A stretch of DNA of 64,000 nucleotides from Liriodendron chinense (GCA_003013855.2 ML058588.1:2531128-2595127), one strand, 5' to 3'. Positions 19,986 to 31,918 are shown, numbered from the stretch's first letter. A program made the numbers and translations. The notes: a model not told the origin generated them from the letters alone.

Positions 19986-22900
19986 TGTAACAACCCGAAA
20001 TTTCGGCACCCGAGTACGGAGACTCTGATCCCGAGTTCCCGAGTGTTAACTAAATAAAATGCTATTTTAGGAATGCCACACGTGGAAAATACACACACGT
20101 GTATCCTCAATCAGATTTATATTCATTCCATTCACAAATAATCAGAGTAACGCATTTCAATTAGCGGATCATAAGCAAAGCGGAGGTAACTAAATCTAAA
20201 AATATAGGGCTAACACCCTAGATGAACAATTCAATCGCAGTGTAAGCCCATATGAGAATTATACGAATCGCAATAAAAGTAATAGGAAGGGAAAATACAT
20301 CTACCAAAAGGACGAAGCTAAAAGATTATAAGGCGCCCGTGCGCACCACCAACTGGTCCTATTCTTGAGACATCTGCATATGTCAAATAGAAGGCGTCAA
20401 AATGCCAACATAGTAAAGAAATAACCCCAAGGTTAGACTCGGGATATTTAAATTATAAACAGGTTTATATAAGTATATTATTCTTAAGCATGTTGTCAAA
20501 TCAATCAAATTTAAGTAATGTCCACATACAAATCATACATCATCCTAGGCTAGTTGATTAAATGCATGGATGTCATGATTCCGCACACAATACATGTCCC
20601 GGGCAAGCCCTGGCCCGGCCAACTGGTATCAGAATCCACAGTCCACCTGTCTAGCAGGTCGTAAGTCGTGACTGAGTACACAGCCCGGATGACGCAGAGA
20701 AATGACATGAGGTGCTCAAGATAGCGCTGGCGCCACATCAAGCAACCAGGCTACACGAGTCCCCATCAAATGCAATGTCATGTATGCATGATTAATTAAA
20801 GTATTTATTAGTCCAATTCATCCAGCAAATTGGTGAAGCCAGAATACCACATCGTATCGTAAAGTCTAACCGGGACTATCTGGCTCCCTGTGATGCGTAA
20901 CCAATCATCGCCAGTAACCCCTCGATCCAAAGTTGAGTTATCCTACCATGAAAGCCTGGTTCGACCGTGACTCGTCAGCCACGACCAAATCAAAGCGGAA
21001 GGTCTCATATCCCAAATATCAAATACGATTAATTTATTCAGAGATGCGGGCGTTTCACTCGAAATTATTCCAATGCACGCTCGGGTCGTTCGAATGGTGC
21101 ACAGGCACGCAAACATCGACCAAGATCACATTTGTCACAAGGGTCATTCGAACAACAATCGGTCACCCCTGTCAATGCTCACTGGTCACTACGGGGAGGC
21201 ACCACCCCGGCGTAGGCCGACAGCTCAAACACGGTGTCCCATACCACCGTGCCTGGCTCATGAGACTTGGTGGATCGAGTCGCAATATGGTTTTAAGTGG
21301 ACTATTCACAGTGGGAACGATGGTATTCTAGATTCCATAGGATGTGATTCAAAAATGAAATACAAGAATGATTAACTCTGAATTGGGCTTATTCGATGGA
21401 CCCAAGTGGACGACGACAAACCAACAATGGCCACTATCGGTCGACCGTGTCCCGCTTGGTCGATCGAATAAGTCCCTGACTGCCAACCCAGTGGCAGGCA
21501 GTACACTATATCAACGATTTTCAGAGCTTAATCCAAAGCAACGGATACCTTATTGTAATAGCAATTTAGGTTATTAAATACCTAATCATAAACATATCTA
21601 AGCACCTGGCCCGACCGACTAGCCCGATCGATCCAAAGGACCCGGATGACATAGCCCGGATGACACAGGGCGCCACATACATCCACAATCATAAATATAT
21701 TACAATATTGTAAATTTACATCATTCAGGCATTTCATCGAGCATGTTATGAATCAAACAACCATAGAGGCATTTCATCGAACATGTTATGCACACATCAA
21801 CAATTAACATATAAATTCAACCAATCATTAATTAAGATTTATCGAGAATAAGCTTGAGGGTAGATCTTCACCTTGGAATCGAAATTACTCGATTCGGATG
21901 AGGCCGGAGCGATCCAAATACGGTCCGAACGCCGAAATTGGGGAATACCTCACTGACCTACAATGAATCGCAAATTTAGCGTTAATCAATTAGGGTTTAA
22001 TCTAATTAAGTGTTTAATTAGGGTTTAGGGTTTTGGTATCTCGGATTTGGGAAAATCCCAAATCGATTCAACGAATCGGGGCCCAAATTTGGTGCACCGT
22101 CGGAATCCCAACAGGGTCGAGCTTGGTTGCGGCTCCCACAATAGCGTGCGCCACCCCCAACGACCAATAAAGGTCTAAGTCCTAGTACGGACAAACCCTA
22201 GGGTTAGGGTTTCGACAGAAACAAATGGGTTTCTAGCCCTAATGACATAAAAAGGAAGAAAATGGAAAGAAGAGATAGAAGAAGAGGTAGAGGAACACCT
22301 TACCTAGCATGAGGAAGAGAATCCGACCCAAAGCCATCGGATTTTGGCCAGAGAAACGCGAGAACGGAGGTGGAGGCTGGAGAGAGTTCGGAAATCTGAG
22401 ATTTCCACGGTTGGAGGAGGATTTGAGGAAGAAAGGAGGTTTGAGAAGGAAGAAAGAGAGCTAGGAGGGCTTAGGAGCAAAGGGGAGAAGAGAGTGGAGG
22501 AAAGAAATGAGAGAGAGATGGATCGAATGGGGTTTGCAACCCACATTTTATAACCGTCCAGCCGCAATCGGTCGGCCGGTCGCAGATCCGGTCGGCCGGA
22601 TCCCACTGTCCATCCGTTTTTCTTCCCAAAAAGGGCAGCAGCACAACCGGTCGGCCGGTTGCCTAACCGGTCGGCCGGTCGTCCCTTGGCCATTTTCTCT
22701 GAAATTTTCAAATTTCTTCCCTGCACAGTGAGTTCCCACACTGCACAGTGAGTTCCCACACAGTCCAGGCTACTTGTCAGCCTTATTTACAAAATAACAT
22801 TTAAGTAAATGGTTACTTTAAGTTATTTATGTAAATAAGGAAGTACCCCCCATTTGGATTCAATAAAAAATACTAGAAAATTGAAATCCCAATAATAAAG

Positions 22901-23335
22901 ATTTTGATTTTTCCCTCCAAGTACAAATCGCAACTTTTTGGCATTTCCAAAACATAGCGCCTTTTAAAAGAGAGGATTTTTGTCAAATCTAAACCGTTCA
23001 AAAAATCTGAAATACCTCAAATAGGCTAAAACACCAAGGTCCTGGTAAAATATTCATGATGGTCTCGTCGATCTACGAGTGGATTGATAATTCATGGATC
23101 TTTACTTAGTCTCTACAGACAGCGACATACCCAAGTCAACCCAATCGTTGAAAAACTCTTCCGAACCATGTGATCTTCCAACTCCTAAACTAATTCCATC
23201 ATTTCTTTGGTAAAAACATTCATTTTAGTCCCCAATACATGTGAACACATGTGCGGGTACGCCTATAACCGACACACCGAAGGTAATGCCCAAGGACTTT
23301 CAATTTCCAAGTTAGTGAAAATTCGGGGCGTTACA
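19986..23335. mobile_element. 3.35 kb LTR-like insertion nested in the Copia element
   Basis: The interval starts TGTAACAACCCGAAATTTCG and ends in the inverse of TGTAACGCCCCGAATTTTC, so it has TG..CA type ends. The 5-base flanks ATCGA and ATTGA match at 4 of 5. The Copia reading order stops at one edge (start of reverse transcriptase) and resumes at the other (end of integrase), which proves insertion. No gag or pol domain was recognised inside. A large solo LTR of a Gypsy-type element, or a non-coding LTR derivative, are the likeliest identities. Confidence 0.6.
22555..22762. repeat. CGGTCGGCCGG palindrome cluster and 20-base duplication
   Basis: Four copies of CGGTCGGCCGG occur within about 115 bases (near 22,567, 22,590, 22,648 and 22,665). 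The word contains the palindrome CCGGTCGGCCGG-like core. Just after, 'ctgcacagtgagttcccaca' is tandemly duplicated (22,722-22,761). Both lie in the nested LTR-like insertion and could be promoter-type or structural elements of it. Confidence 0.8.
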
Positions 23336-24720
23336 ATTGAATCAGGGCTTTAATGGTTCGTTCATCCCCGTTCTTGGCTATACAATTCTGGGTATCATGT
23401 TGATTATTTTGTCAGTTTCTTACTTTTACTGAATTTCACCTTCAGTAACCGACTCAACTGCCTTTACTTACATTAGAAATCTCTCTGCCTCGTCATGTGT
23501 TGCTGACTTCTCTGCAACATCCTTGTTGGCCTTCACCATAAATGCCTCATTGAAGATGACATCTTTACTAATGACCACCTTATGAGAAACTATACCCCAA
23601 AGCTTGTAACCCTTAACACTTTTCTCATACCCGATTATAACGATGCACTTTTTAGATTTGGGATCCAACTCCGTCCTTTGTTCACTCTGTACATGGACGT
23701 ATGATGGACACCTGAAGATCCTCAACCTTGAGTAATCAATATCCTTACATGTCTAGACTTTCTCTGCAACGTTAAAGTCTAGCGTTGTAGATGGTGACTG
23801 ATTCACAATAAAGCATGCCATGTTAACCACTTCTGCCCAAAATCTTTTAGGCAGTCCCGCATGCAACTGCATACTTCTCTCCCTCTCCAATAGAGTTTTG
23901 TTCATCATTTCTGTCACCTCATTCTGTTGTGAAGTCTTTGGAGTTGAGAAGTGCCGTGTGATGCCTTAATCCTTATAGAATTGCATGAATTTTGCCTCTT
24001 TGTACCATTATATAACCTGAGACATTTAACCTGACTCCTAATTTGCTTTTTTACTTCCGCCTTCCATTCGTTGAACATGGCAAAAACTTCAGACTTTTAT
24101 TTTGAGAAGTAGACCCAAACCTTCCTTGAGTAATCATCTATAAAGCTTACAAAGTATTGTACTCCTCCCTTAGACAGTACTGTCATTGGTCCCTAGACAT
24201 TGAAATATATGTAATTGACCACCCCGCTACTAGTATGTGTAGCAGTCTTGAACTTTACCCTACACCACTTCCTATAGCTAGATATAATGATCGCAGAAAT
24301 CCACCTTGCATGTCTTAACTCCCTTCAACATTTTTCGCTTGTGGAGTTCCATCATTCCCTTCTAACTCATATGCCCTAGCTGTATTTGCCACAAATTAGT
24401 GTCATATGTGCCAGATTCTATGGGTGGGGTGGTAACAACCTCACCTATAATCGTGCTTCCAATCAACTTGTATAGATTTTTTGTCTTATGTCCCTTTATT
24501 AACACCATTGCACCTCTGATGACCTTGATTACACTGCCAAATGCGGTGCATGTGCACCCATTTGTATCTAGAACTCCTGAGGATATCAAATTCTTTTTCA
24601 GATCTGAGACATGCTTGGCATCACCTATAGTCTGTATGACCCCGTCGAGCACCCTTACCTTGATGGTCTTTATTTTGATGGCCTTACATGTAACATTGTT
24701 TCTCATCAGAACACCCCCAC
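23336..24720 (-). pseudogene. Copia pre-integrase and integrase remains
   Basis: At 23,468-23,725 the minus strand encodes FRCPSYVHVQSEQRTELDPK followed by 'YEKSVKGYKLW' and 'KVVISKDVIFNE', the C-terminal end of Copia integrase. At 24,362-24,706 it encodes the GAG-pre-integrase stretch with 'HVSDLKKNLIS' and 'LWQIQLGHMS'. The integrase core between them is frameshifted. Confidence 0.92.
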
Positions 24721-24792
24721 CATCATAGGACTTGTAGGTATTGAATTAAGTCTTATTCGAGCACAGATGATAAGAACATCCCAATCGAGTAT

Positions 24793-24796
<4 letters not shown>

Positions 24797-24862
<66 letters not shown>
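24797..24862. repeat. (TA)n microsatellite inside the Copia element
   Basis: An uninterrupted TA run lies between the zinc-knuckle region and the pre-integrase region. It expands an already broken frame and makes the Ile-Tyr repeat frames seen on both strands, which are not genes. Confidence 0.95.
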
Positions 24863-24864
<2 letters not shown>

Positions 24865-24981
24865 AAAGACTCGTACCTGAGGAGACCGAGAGGAGGTTTC
24901 CTTCTGAGATCCATTGCACTACGTTAGCTGATTCACCCACGTTCTTTTTATTATTGCTTTTTAGGTCATCATTCCATTTCT

Positions 24982-25720
24982 GACAATCCTTCTTAAAGTG
25001 CCCATTTATGAAATAGTAGAAGCATCCGTGCTTACCCTTTGATTTCAATCTAGACTTTTTCTTCTTATTAGACCGAGATTGCCTTACAAATCTCTCACAT
25101 CCCCAAACCCCCTTTCGCCACTAACCCCTCCGTTTGAGAATCCTTATTGCTTGATTTCTTCCTCACCTCACTGGACACGAGAGCCGCATTGACTTCCTTC
25201 ATCTTCATAGTACTCTTCTCATATAGTAGAGTAGTAACGAGATGGTCATATGATGTGGGAAGTGATGTTGGAAGTAGCAATGCTTTATCTTCATCATTGA
25301 TCGTCTCTCTGAGCCTTAATAACTCACTAAATATCTTCGTAAACTAGTTCATATGCTCCAGAACATCGGATCTTTCCTTCATTTGTAGCCTGTAAAGTTG
25401 TTTCTTTACAAACAACTTGTTAATGAGAGACTTCCCCATGTATAGATCTTCTAATTTTTTTTCTATATATCTAGGGTTAATTCATCATCCAGAACATTAT
25501 ACATGACTTCATCCGATAAACATAGATGGATAATGCTCATGGCCTTCTCTCCGAGTTCACTCCAATCATCTTCCGTCATCTTCTTCTCCAATTTAGTCTC
25601 TAACAATGTCTTGATCAACCCTTGTAATACTAGAATATCCTTAACATTTCGCTACCACAAACTAAAATTGTTCTTCCCGTCGAATTTCTGTATATAAAAC
25701 TTTGACCCTAACATCTTCAT
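24982..25720 (-). pseudogene. Copia gag remains
   Basis: The minus strand starts at ATG (25,718-25,720) with a short leader, then KFDGKNNFSLW. This is followed by an in-frame TAG (25,652-25,654) where the family has a sense codon, then VKDILVLQGLIKTLL. Further on comes LPTSYDHLVTTLLYEKST (25,200-25,280). The zinc knuckle near 24,982-25,035 reads GCFYYFINGHFKKDCQ, so the second cysteine of the CCHC motif has become tyrosine. Gag is therefore inactive. Confidence 0.92.
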
Positions 25721-25749
25721 TGAATTCCCAAATGTCCTTAAACATAACT

Positions 25750-25760
25750 CTCTGATACCA
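25750..25760 (-). promoter_or_regulatory. Primer binding site of the Copia element
   Basis: TGGTATCAGAG on the minus strand lies three bases after the 5' LTR. It is complementary to the 3' end of plant initiator methionine tRNA, the usual primer of Copia elements. Confidence 0.93.
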
Positions 25761-25763
25761 CTC

Positions 25764-26382
25764 TGTTGTAATTACGAGCCACAACAAACCCGTATCAACC
25801 CTATGTATTAGATATTTTGATCTAATACCACCGTCAATTAGTGCGCTTTGCGGAAGCATGTTCAATGAAAACAAAACAATTAAAACAAGATAAACCAATC
25901 AAGTAAACACAAACACACGATTTTAATGTGGAAAATCCTTTCAAAGAAAAAACCATTTCATAAAGTAATAGAGATCTCCACTATAATAATAATAAAATAA
26001 AAAAACTTAGAGTTACACAACTCACCTTCTTCGATTACAGAAGCACCCGATCTCCCCTTATAATGCTCAACCCTAGGAAAACCCTAATCCATTCCCAAGT
26101 CTGAACAAGTATAGAAAAGTTTCTCATATTGCAAAACCCTTACTCATAGAGAGAAAACACTCATCTCAACAAGTCCTAATCATATTATGCCTTAAATACC
26201 TTAATTTGCACAAAACCTGCGTAACTAATTAATGTTCGTTGGTTTGACTGTCAGCAGCTGTCAGTCGAACCGACAGAGTTTTGCTCTACTCTTGATTGAG
26301 AAACCCTAGACACTGTCGGTCGAACCGACAAAGTCTTGCTCCATCTCTCAAACTGTGCAAAATCGAAGGCATCTGCGCTACA
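25764..26382 (-). repeat. 5' LTR of the Copia element
   Basis: A 619-base direct partner of 17,606-18,223. In the window orientation it begins TGTTGTAATTACGAGCC and ends 'gcgctaca'. The U3 side contains short repeats of 'gtcggtcgaaccgaca' type, also found in the other LTR. Confidence 0.9.
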
Positions 26383-27381
26383 ATTTCATTTAATATAATT
26401 TGATTCCTTCTAAATCTATTTAAATATCTCTATCATCTATCACTGTAAAAAAAAAAAAATGTTTTCAACTATAAAGTAAAAAAAATAATAATAAAAAAAA
26501 ATCATTAGCTAGGAAGACAAACTCTCCTTAACAGATCATTTAATTTTATTTATATATGTATGTGTGGTTTAAGTACTTCAGTTTTGGATCATAAATGGCT
26601 GATTAGAGTCTCTTTGCCAATCTGGGTACTTAAGTCGGATTGTGTCATACATAATATGCTTTGATACAAATACTCATACGAATTAACCAATGACCGAACT
26701 TCAAGATGGGTTTCCATCGATACCAACAACCAAATTTCAAGCCAAAGAAAAGCGTGGGGCACTTCAGTCTTGGGTTCCATCCTAATGACGTTGCGTAATT
26801 GATGGATGAAGTGGATGTCGCACACATTACGGTGTCCCAAAGAGTTTTCCAAAGATGTTGTCCCGACAACAGTCACTGTACATGACGGTCAATGGTCACT
26901 GTACACCCAAGACGACTCATCCGTTGGACACGTTGACTGGCTGAATAATCCTCCCATGCAGTTATTAGCTGTCAAATGGAGGGACGAGAGCGAAAGAGAT
27001 AAGTTTCCTGCGTGAGCACACGGCATCGACACTGAGTAATGATCCTAACTGTCCAAACTGTAGCTGTCAAATGGATGGCTAAAAAATAAATCACCAGCAA
27101 TCCTAAATTCAGCAGAGAAGTGCCGACGGGGTGTGAGTGTGAATCTGGGTTAGGCTTCATCCGAAATGAGGCCCGTTATATGGGCGGCTCAGATTGGCCG
27201 ATCATGTACATATGTACGGTGAATGATTCACCATCTTCTTGGGAACAGCTGTCAATCATAGAGTTCTCTTGGTTTTTAGTGGAAGTGGCCACCTGGCCTC
27301 CCCCACCATTAATAAATGGATGCGACCCACAATTCTTAGTGATTGGTTAGCTAAAAGTAGACAATGTCCCATTATAATGGT
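26383..27381. other. Spacer without recognised content
   Basis: AT-rich sequence follows the Copia element and then mixed-composition sequence. Open frames at 26,589-26,876 (minus) and 26,806-27,350 (plus) are short and match no family I know. There are no inverted ends or core motifs. Confidence 0.5.
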
Positions 27382-27390
27382 TTTTTTCTG

Positions 27391-27934
27391 GGGCGCGAAT
27401 TAGGTGTTGCCCTGGGAACAGTTTAGTGGGTGTTACCCTAACCGTGTGAAGCCCATATTAATGTACTTTCTTTATATATCTACGCCGTATATCTGTTTTT
27501 TAATTATCATTTTAAGATGTGATCCAAAACTCTAAGAAAATCTATATCTCAGGTGGACCATACCACTAGAAACAGTGATGAATAACCATTAAAACTGTTT
27601 TGTGGGCAAGTAGAGTTTTGGATCAATCTTATCTTTATATTTTTCCCTTCATCAAGACCTTATTGATATTATCAAGAGCTTGGATTGCAAATAAACATTA
27701 CTGAAAGCTTAAGATGGGCTCATTGGAATTTTTAATGGTGGAGCAATTAATCACACTGTTTCTAGTGGTATGATCCACTTGAGATTTGGATCTGCATAAC
27801 TTTTTGAACCTTATCCTAAAATGGGCTGTAGAAACGGATGGACGGCGTGGATATACAAAATATCATTCATGTGGGCCATCCGGTAGGGATAACACCCACC
27901 AAGCTGCTCCCGGGGTAACACCTAATTCTCGCCC
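27391..27934. mobile_element. Foldback MITE, family A copy 4, with perfect 9-bp target duplication
   Basis: TTTTTTCTG flanks both ends directly (27,382-27,390 and 27,935-27,943). The ends read GGGCGCGAATTAGGTGTTGC and the inverse of GGGCGAGAATTAGGTGTTAC. The core is very close to that of the copy at 10,563. It has no coding capacity. Confidence 0.92.
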
Positions 27935-27985
27935 TTTTTTCTGTTGAATGACTGTTGACTTCTATTATTAGTCGTCCATTGGGAT

Positions 27986-28688
27986 GGAAACGGATTGCAA
28001 CCTGCCCCGCCTCGTCGCAGTGGCCCTTAGGAGGGTTTCAACGGTGGCTGTCATTATCACCGCTGTTTTCTACTGTGTGGTCCAATTTAGCTTTGAATCT
28101 GACTCATTTTCCGGCTCACATCCTGAAATGATACGGAAAAATGGATGGATGGTGTGGATAAAATCCATTCATCTTGGTGGGCCTGACGTACGGAGCCCCT
28201 GCCTGGCACTCGAATTTCTAACTGGAGTTATTTTCCCAAGATGCCCAAAAGTGGAGTGGGCCCAAAAAATGCAACAGATGGATGGCTCAAGTGGACGTAC
28301 AATTGAAAACTTCTTGAGGGTGATAAAAGTTTTAGATGCCCAAAAGTGGAGTGGGCCCAAAAATTGCAACAGATGGAAGGCTCAAGTGGATGTACAATTT
28401 TGTGTCACCTTCATCCATGTTGTGACCTTTTGAACGGATTTGATGGCAAGTAAACAATACGGTGGACCCTAGGAAGGTTTCAATGATCGATGGAAGTTAT
28501 TATCACCATTGCTCCCTATGGTGTGGTCCACTTGAGCCTTAGGTCTGCCTCATTTTTGGGCTCATACCCTAAAATGATATGGAAAAATAGATAGATGGTG
28601 TGGATAAAACCCATGCATCACGTTGGCCCCAAAGAGCCCCTGCCTCGACCAAGTCATTCCGGGCAGGGGCAGGACACAATCCGCTTCC
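27986..28688. mobile_element. Foldback MITE, family I (GCGGATTG..CCTGCCCC ends)
   Basis: Left end GGAAACGGATTGCAACCTGC, right end the inverse of GGAAGCGGATTGTGTCCTGC. The right end holds a strong hairpin, GCCCCTGCC against GGGCAGGGGC, with a 16-base loop. The core is the shared one but nearly doubled: core half-phrases for 'aggtttcaa' occur at both about 28,035 and 28,475. A 67-base segment is duplicated with 95-base period (28,239-28,305 and 28,334-28,400). No clear target duplication. Confidence 0.75.
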
Positions 28689-28695
28689 AAATGGC

Positions 28696-29190
28696 TCATC
28701 CATGCTAGCGACCTCAAGACAGAAGGCTCAAATCATCTAAAAATATATCCATGTGGACCCGGCACTAGTCGTAATTGAGACCGTCCTAGCCGTGACGGAT
28801 AAGAAGATGTCAGGCATGACGAAATTCTTTTGAAATGTCCAATCTACTAAAAAAAATATGAGGCGGGATCTATTACAAGCACTTATAGGTTAACGTAAAT
28901 GTGCAATGCAATTTCTGAGGCCCATACTGTTGCGTGTGTGCAATCTAATCCGTTCATCACATACATCTAATGATGCTTTCCTTTGTGGCCAAAATTCATT
29001 TCAATCCAAAACTCAGGTGGGCCACTCAACGGGGAAGAACATCCTGACCATCCTTCTACCTTTGAAGGGGCATTTTTGTCACTTCAAAAAGTTGGTTGCC
29101 AACACATATATCAGCCTTTTCTATGCGCATTTGTTTCCCGCCCAACATAATATTCTTTTGGCGGAAAATATTCCAAAGGTTTTCTTTTAG
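28696..29190. other. Spacer without recognised content
   Basis: Sequence of mixed composition. The frame 28,906-29,190 is open for 94 codons but has no recognised motif. No repeat ends were found. Confidence 0.4.
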
Positions 29191-29199
29191 AAAGCATTT

Positions 29200-30425
29200 T
29201 GATGCTGGGCCACTGTTGGGCCTACTATAAATGTATGTAGTTCATCTACACCGTCCATCCACTTTTCTAGATCATTTAAGGGGTTGAAACCAAAATTGAA
29301 GCATATCTAAAACTCAGGTAGACCATACCACAAGAAACAGTGGGTATAATGATTTCCACCATTGAAAACTTTCTTACGGCCCACAGTGATGTTTATTTGC
29401 CATCCAACCTGTTCACAAGATCACACAGCAATTGATGAAGAGAAAAAAAAAATATATCAGCTTGATCCAAAATTTCTATGGCCCCAAGATACAAGTTCAA
29501 TTCACATTGTTTCGTGTAGTGTGGTCCACTTCAGCCTTTTATAGCCTTCATTTTTAGTATAAACCCATAAAACTTTATTTTAAAATGGATGAATGGAGTG
29601 GATGAAATACATAAATGATGGTGGACCCCATGGAGTTTACCCAGTATACTTAAAGTACTGAGTTACTCAATATGCAATCTGTTTCCTGACAGCGGAAGTT
29701 ATGTGGAGCCCACCGTGATGCTTGTTCGAAATCCTCACCATCCATGGGTTTTTCCAGATCAATATAGGACATTAGAAGAAAAAATAAGGTAGATCCAAAA
29801 TTTAAACGGGCTACACAACAAGAAACAATGAGATCAAACATCCATTATTGAAAAATAGATGGATGAGGTGGATCCAAAACTTAAACAGGCCACACGACTG
29901 GTAATAGTGAGATCAAACGTCCACTATTGAAACATTAGTAGGGCCAAAAATAGTTGGATCAGGCTAGTATTATTTTTGTTTTTCGCTCATCTCAGTAATA
30001 GTGACCTTATGAATGGTATGGATTCCATGTAAACATCACAAGGTTTTTAGGGAGGTTTAACTGTAGTCATTTCCCTACCCACTGATCCAGTCATGCAGGC
30101 CACTCAAAGCACTAGTTCGGTGTAATTTTTTGTCCCATGTCTTAAATGATCAGAAAAAAAATCGATGGACGTTATAGATTTCTCACAAATATAAAGGTGG
30201 AATTACAAACCGTTGGAGTTGATCCTCACCATTAGAAACTTCATTGATTCCACCCAAACTGTGGAAACGCCTATAAGGTTAATCACCATTGTTTCCTTTA
30301 CTATAATCCATTTTCCATTTCGACATACTTAATTTTTTAAATCATGCCCTAAGCCCTAAAGCTAGCTTTCATTACGAATGGACGGCATGGACGTACTTCC
30401 CAGTGGACCTCTTAGCCAGGGGTTC
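29200..30425. repeat. Two MITE cores in a row, ends decayed
   Basis: The shared core appears from about 29,215 to 29,640 ('gtccatccacttttc', 'aggtagaccataccac', 'ggatgaatggagtggatg') and again from about 29,700 to 30,420. The second is itself interrupted by a local duplication of 'ggatccaaaacttaaac' (29,795 and 29,873). Terminal hairpins are no longer clear. Confidence 0.6.
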
Positions 30426-30472
30426 CACCCACCACTGTCAATTCGGCGTACCATCTAATCTAGTGCATACGC

Positions 30473-30708
30473 TGGGATGTTAAGTGGGGCCTAATGTGAT
30501 GCTCATGAGAAATCCACCCAGTTCATTCATTTTGAGATCATTTTAAGACACAAAACAAAAAATGAGGTGCATACAAAACTAAAACAGGACATATAAAATA
30601 ATTCTTAATTTAGGTCTCATACCCTAAAATGAGCTCACAAAATGGATGGACATGGTGGATTTTTCACACGAACATCATGACTGCCCTACCTAGCATCCCA
30701 TCCAAAAG
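30473..30708. mobile_element. Short foldback MITE with internal deletion
   Basis: Left 'gctgggatgttaagtggggc' and right inverse 'tgggatgctaggtagggc' form inverted ends. They continue as 'tgatgctcatgagaaatcc' against 'tgatgttcgtgtgaaaaatcc'. At about 235 bases it is half the usual length and lacks the central part of the core. Confidence 0.65.
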
Positions 30709-30914
30709 CCTCTAACTGGAAATCCAAATACCGTACTGTGTACTGATTTTACAAGTATTAAGGCCTACCTAGTATAAATAATTACTCTTAGCCACATGAA
30801 AGGATTACACATATTAAACCCATACGTCTAAGAGCATGAAAAGATTATATAGATTGCATTCAAGCATGTAAATCATAAGAACATAGAAATGAGTTGAACA
30901 ACCACAATCAATTA

Positions 30915-31100
30915 TCAGTCAAAATCTGAGGAACTCCCATCACTCTCATTTGACATTTCCGATTCAGATACATACGTCAAATTAATCATCTCTCCTTCAA
31001 CCCACACTCTCGCTACACAGCTTAACATCCTCCTAATCTCCCTTTTCAGCCTTGCCAATGCAATCTCCATTTCTTCTAACGTACCACGTCTCATATTCAA
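30915..31100 (-). other. Unrecognised 61-codon open frame
   Basis: The frame encodes a charged peptide with a heptad-like helix (EEMEIALARLKREIRRML) and an acidic serine-rich C-terminus ending SDGSSSDFD. The region does not carry MITE motifs and codon usage looks natural. It could be the last exon of a gene fragment or of a degraded transposon protein. No splice partner or promoter could be fixed, so I make no functional call. Confidence 0.25.
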
Positions 31101-31419
31101 TTAATGTTAAGCTGATATGTTAAGTAACGTTGAGTACAAACTGACAAAATGAGAGGTAATATCAAACAGTTTGTGCATCGAATAGTTATTTAACCCTGAT
31201 ATGAGTAGTCATTTTGAACAATAAATTTATTTGTGATACGAGTGGTCATTTCGAACAACCACTTTATTTGTATTGGATTGTTTGGGACAACTGAATCCAC
31301 TTTTGACTAGTCATTCATTACAGTAGAAGCGGTCATTATTATGTCATTGGAATCATCATCCCTGCAACGTTTCAAAATTGATTGATGACTTGAATAAAAA
31401 AACATATATCATGGTGGGT

Positions 31420-31916
31420 CCCACGAATCCCCTAGGTAAAATTTAAATAGTGTACTAAGTTACTCAATTCCCTTTTTATCATATTGAGTAAACTTAGTTG
31501 GCCCTATCGTGAATTTATGTGGTTTATTCATGGTGATCCAAATCTCAGGTGGACCATAATACAGAAGCAACATTTTCGTAGTCAGATTTATTTATGTGGT
31601 TTATAAACTTCTAGAGAGCAACAAGAGTTTTAGCTGAATATGATATTTTCATAGTCTGTTCATCTAGGTCTCTGTAGGTTGGATCGAAAATAAATATTTC
31701 TTCGGTGGCCCCCATGAATAATTTAATGGCCCCCATGAATATCAGTAATCAGTTCAATCACCACTGTTTCTTATCGTATGGTCCACCTAATGTTTCGTAT
31801 ATGCTTCATTTTTTGGATCCTACCATAAAATGAGCTTAAAAATGTATGGATGATGTAGATGTAAGGCACATATATCACAGTAGGGCCACACAATTAGGGA
31901 TCCACCTAAACCTCGC
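31420..31916. mobile_element. Family K-type MITE, ends partly lost
   Basis: The right end 'agggatccacctaaacctcgc' corresponds to the family K end (GGGCGCGGTTTGGGTGGATC inverted). The left part starts near 'ggtgggtcccacgaatcccc'. The interior holds core phrases 'ggtggaccata' and 'ggttggatcgaaaataaat'. It abuts the family A copy at 31,919. Confidence 0.55.
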
Positions 31917-31918
31917 AT

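Larger units (their letters stand above)
17606..26382 (-). mobile_element. Decayed but nearly complete Copia retrotransposon (minus strand)
   Basis: Read on the minus strand the order is 5' LTR (26,382-25,764), primer site, gag, zinc knuckle, pre-integrase, integrase, reverse transcriptase, RNase H, polypurine tract and 3' LTR (18,223-17,606). This gag-PR-INT-RT-RH order is that of Copia. Without the nested 3.35 kb insertion the element is about 5.4 kb, a normal length. All coding parts carry frameshifts and stops, and the two LTRs differ at many positions, so it is old and inactive. The 5-base flanks (ATTCA and ATTTC) match only poorly. Confidence 0.93.

Noticed and set aside
20619..20635. 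Primer binding site (TGGTATCAGAATCC) that would make 19,986-20,618 a short LTR
   Set aside because: The word matches initiator tRNA only over nine bases, the preceding bases do not end in CA, and no matching second LTR was found.
22304..22759. 151-codon minus-strand frame
   Set aside because: It overlaps open frames on the other strand, lies in the LTR-like insertion and shows only low-complexity Ser/Leu/Pro sequence with no domain.
24611..25048. Ile-Tyr repeat frames on both strands
   Set aside because: They are translations of a (TA)n microsatellite inside the decayed Copia element.
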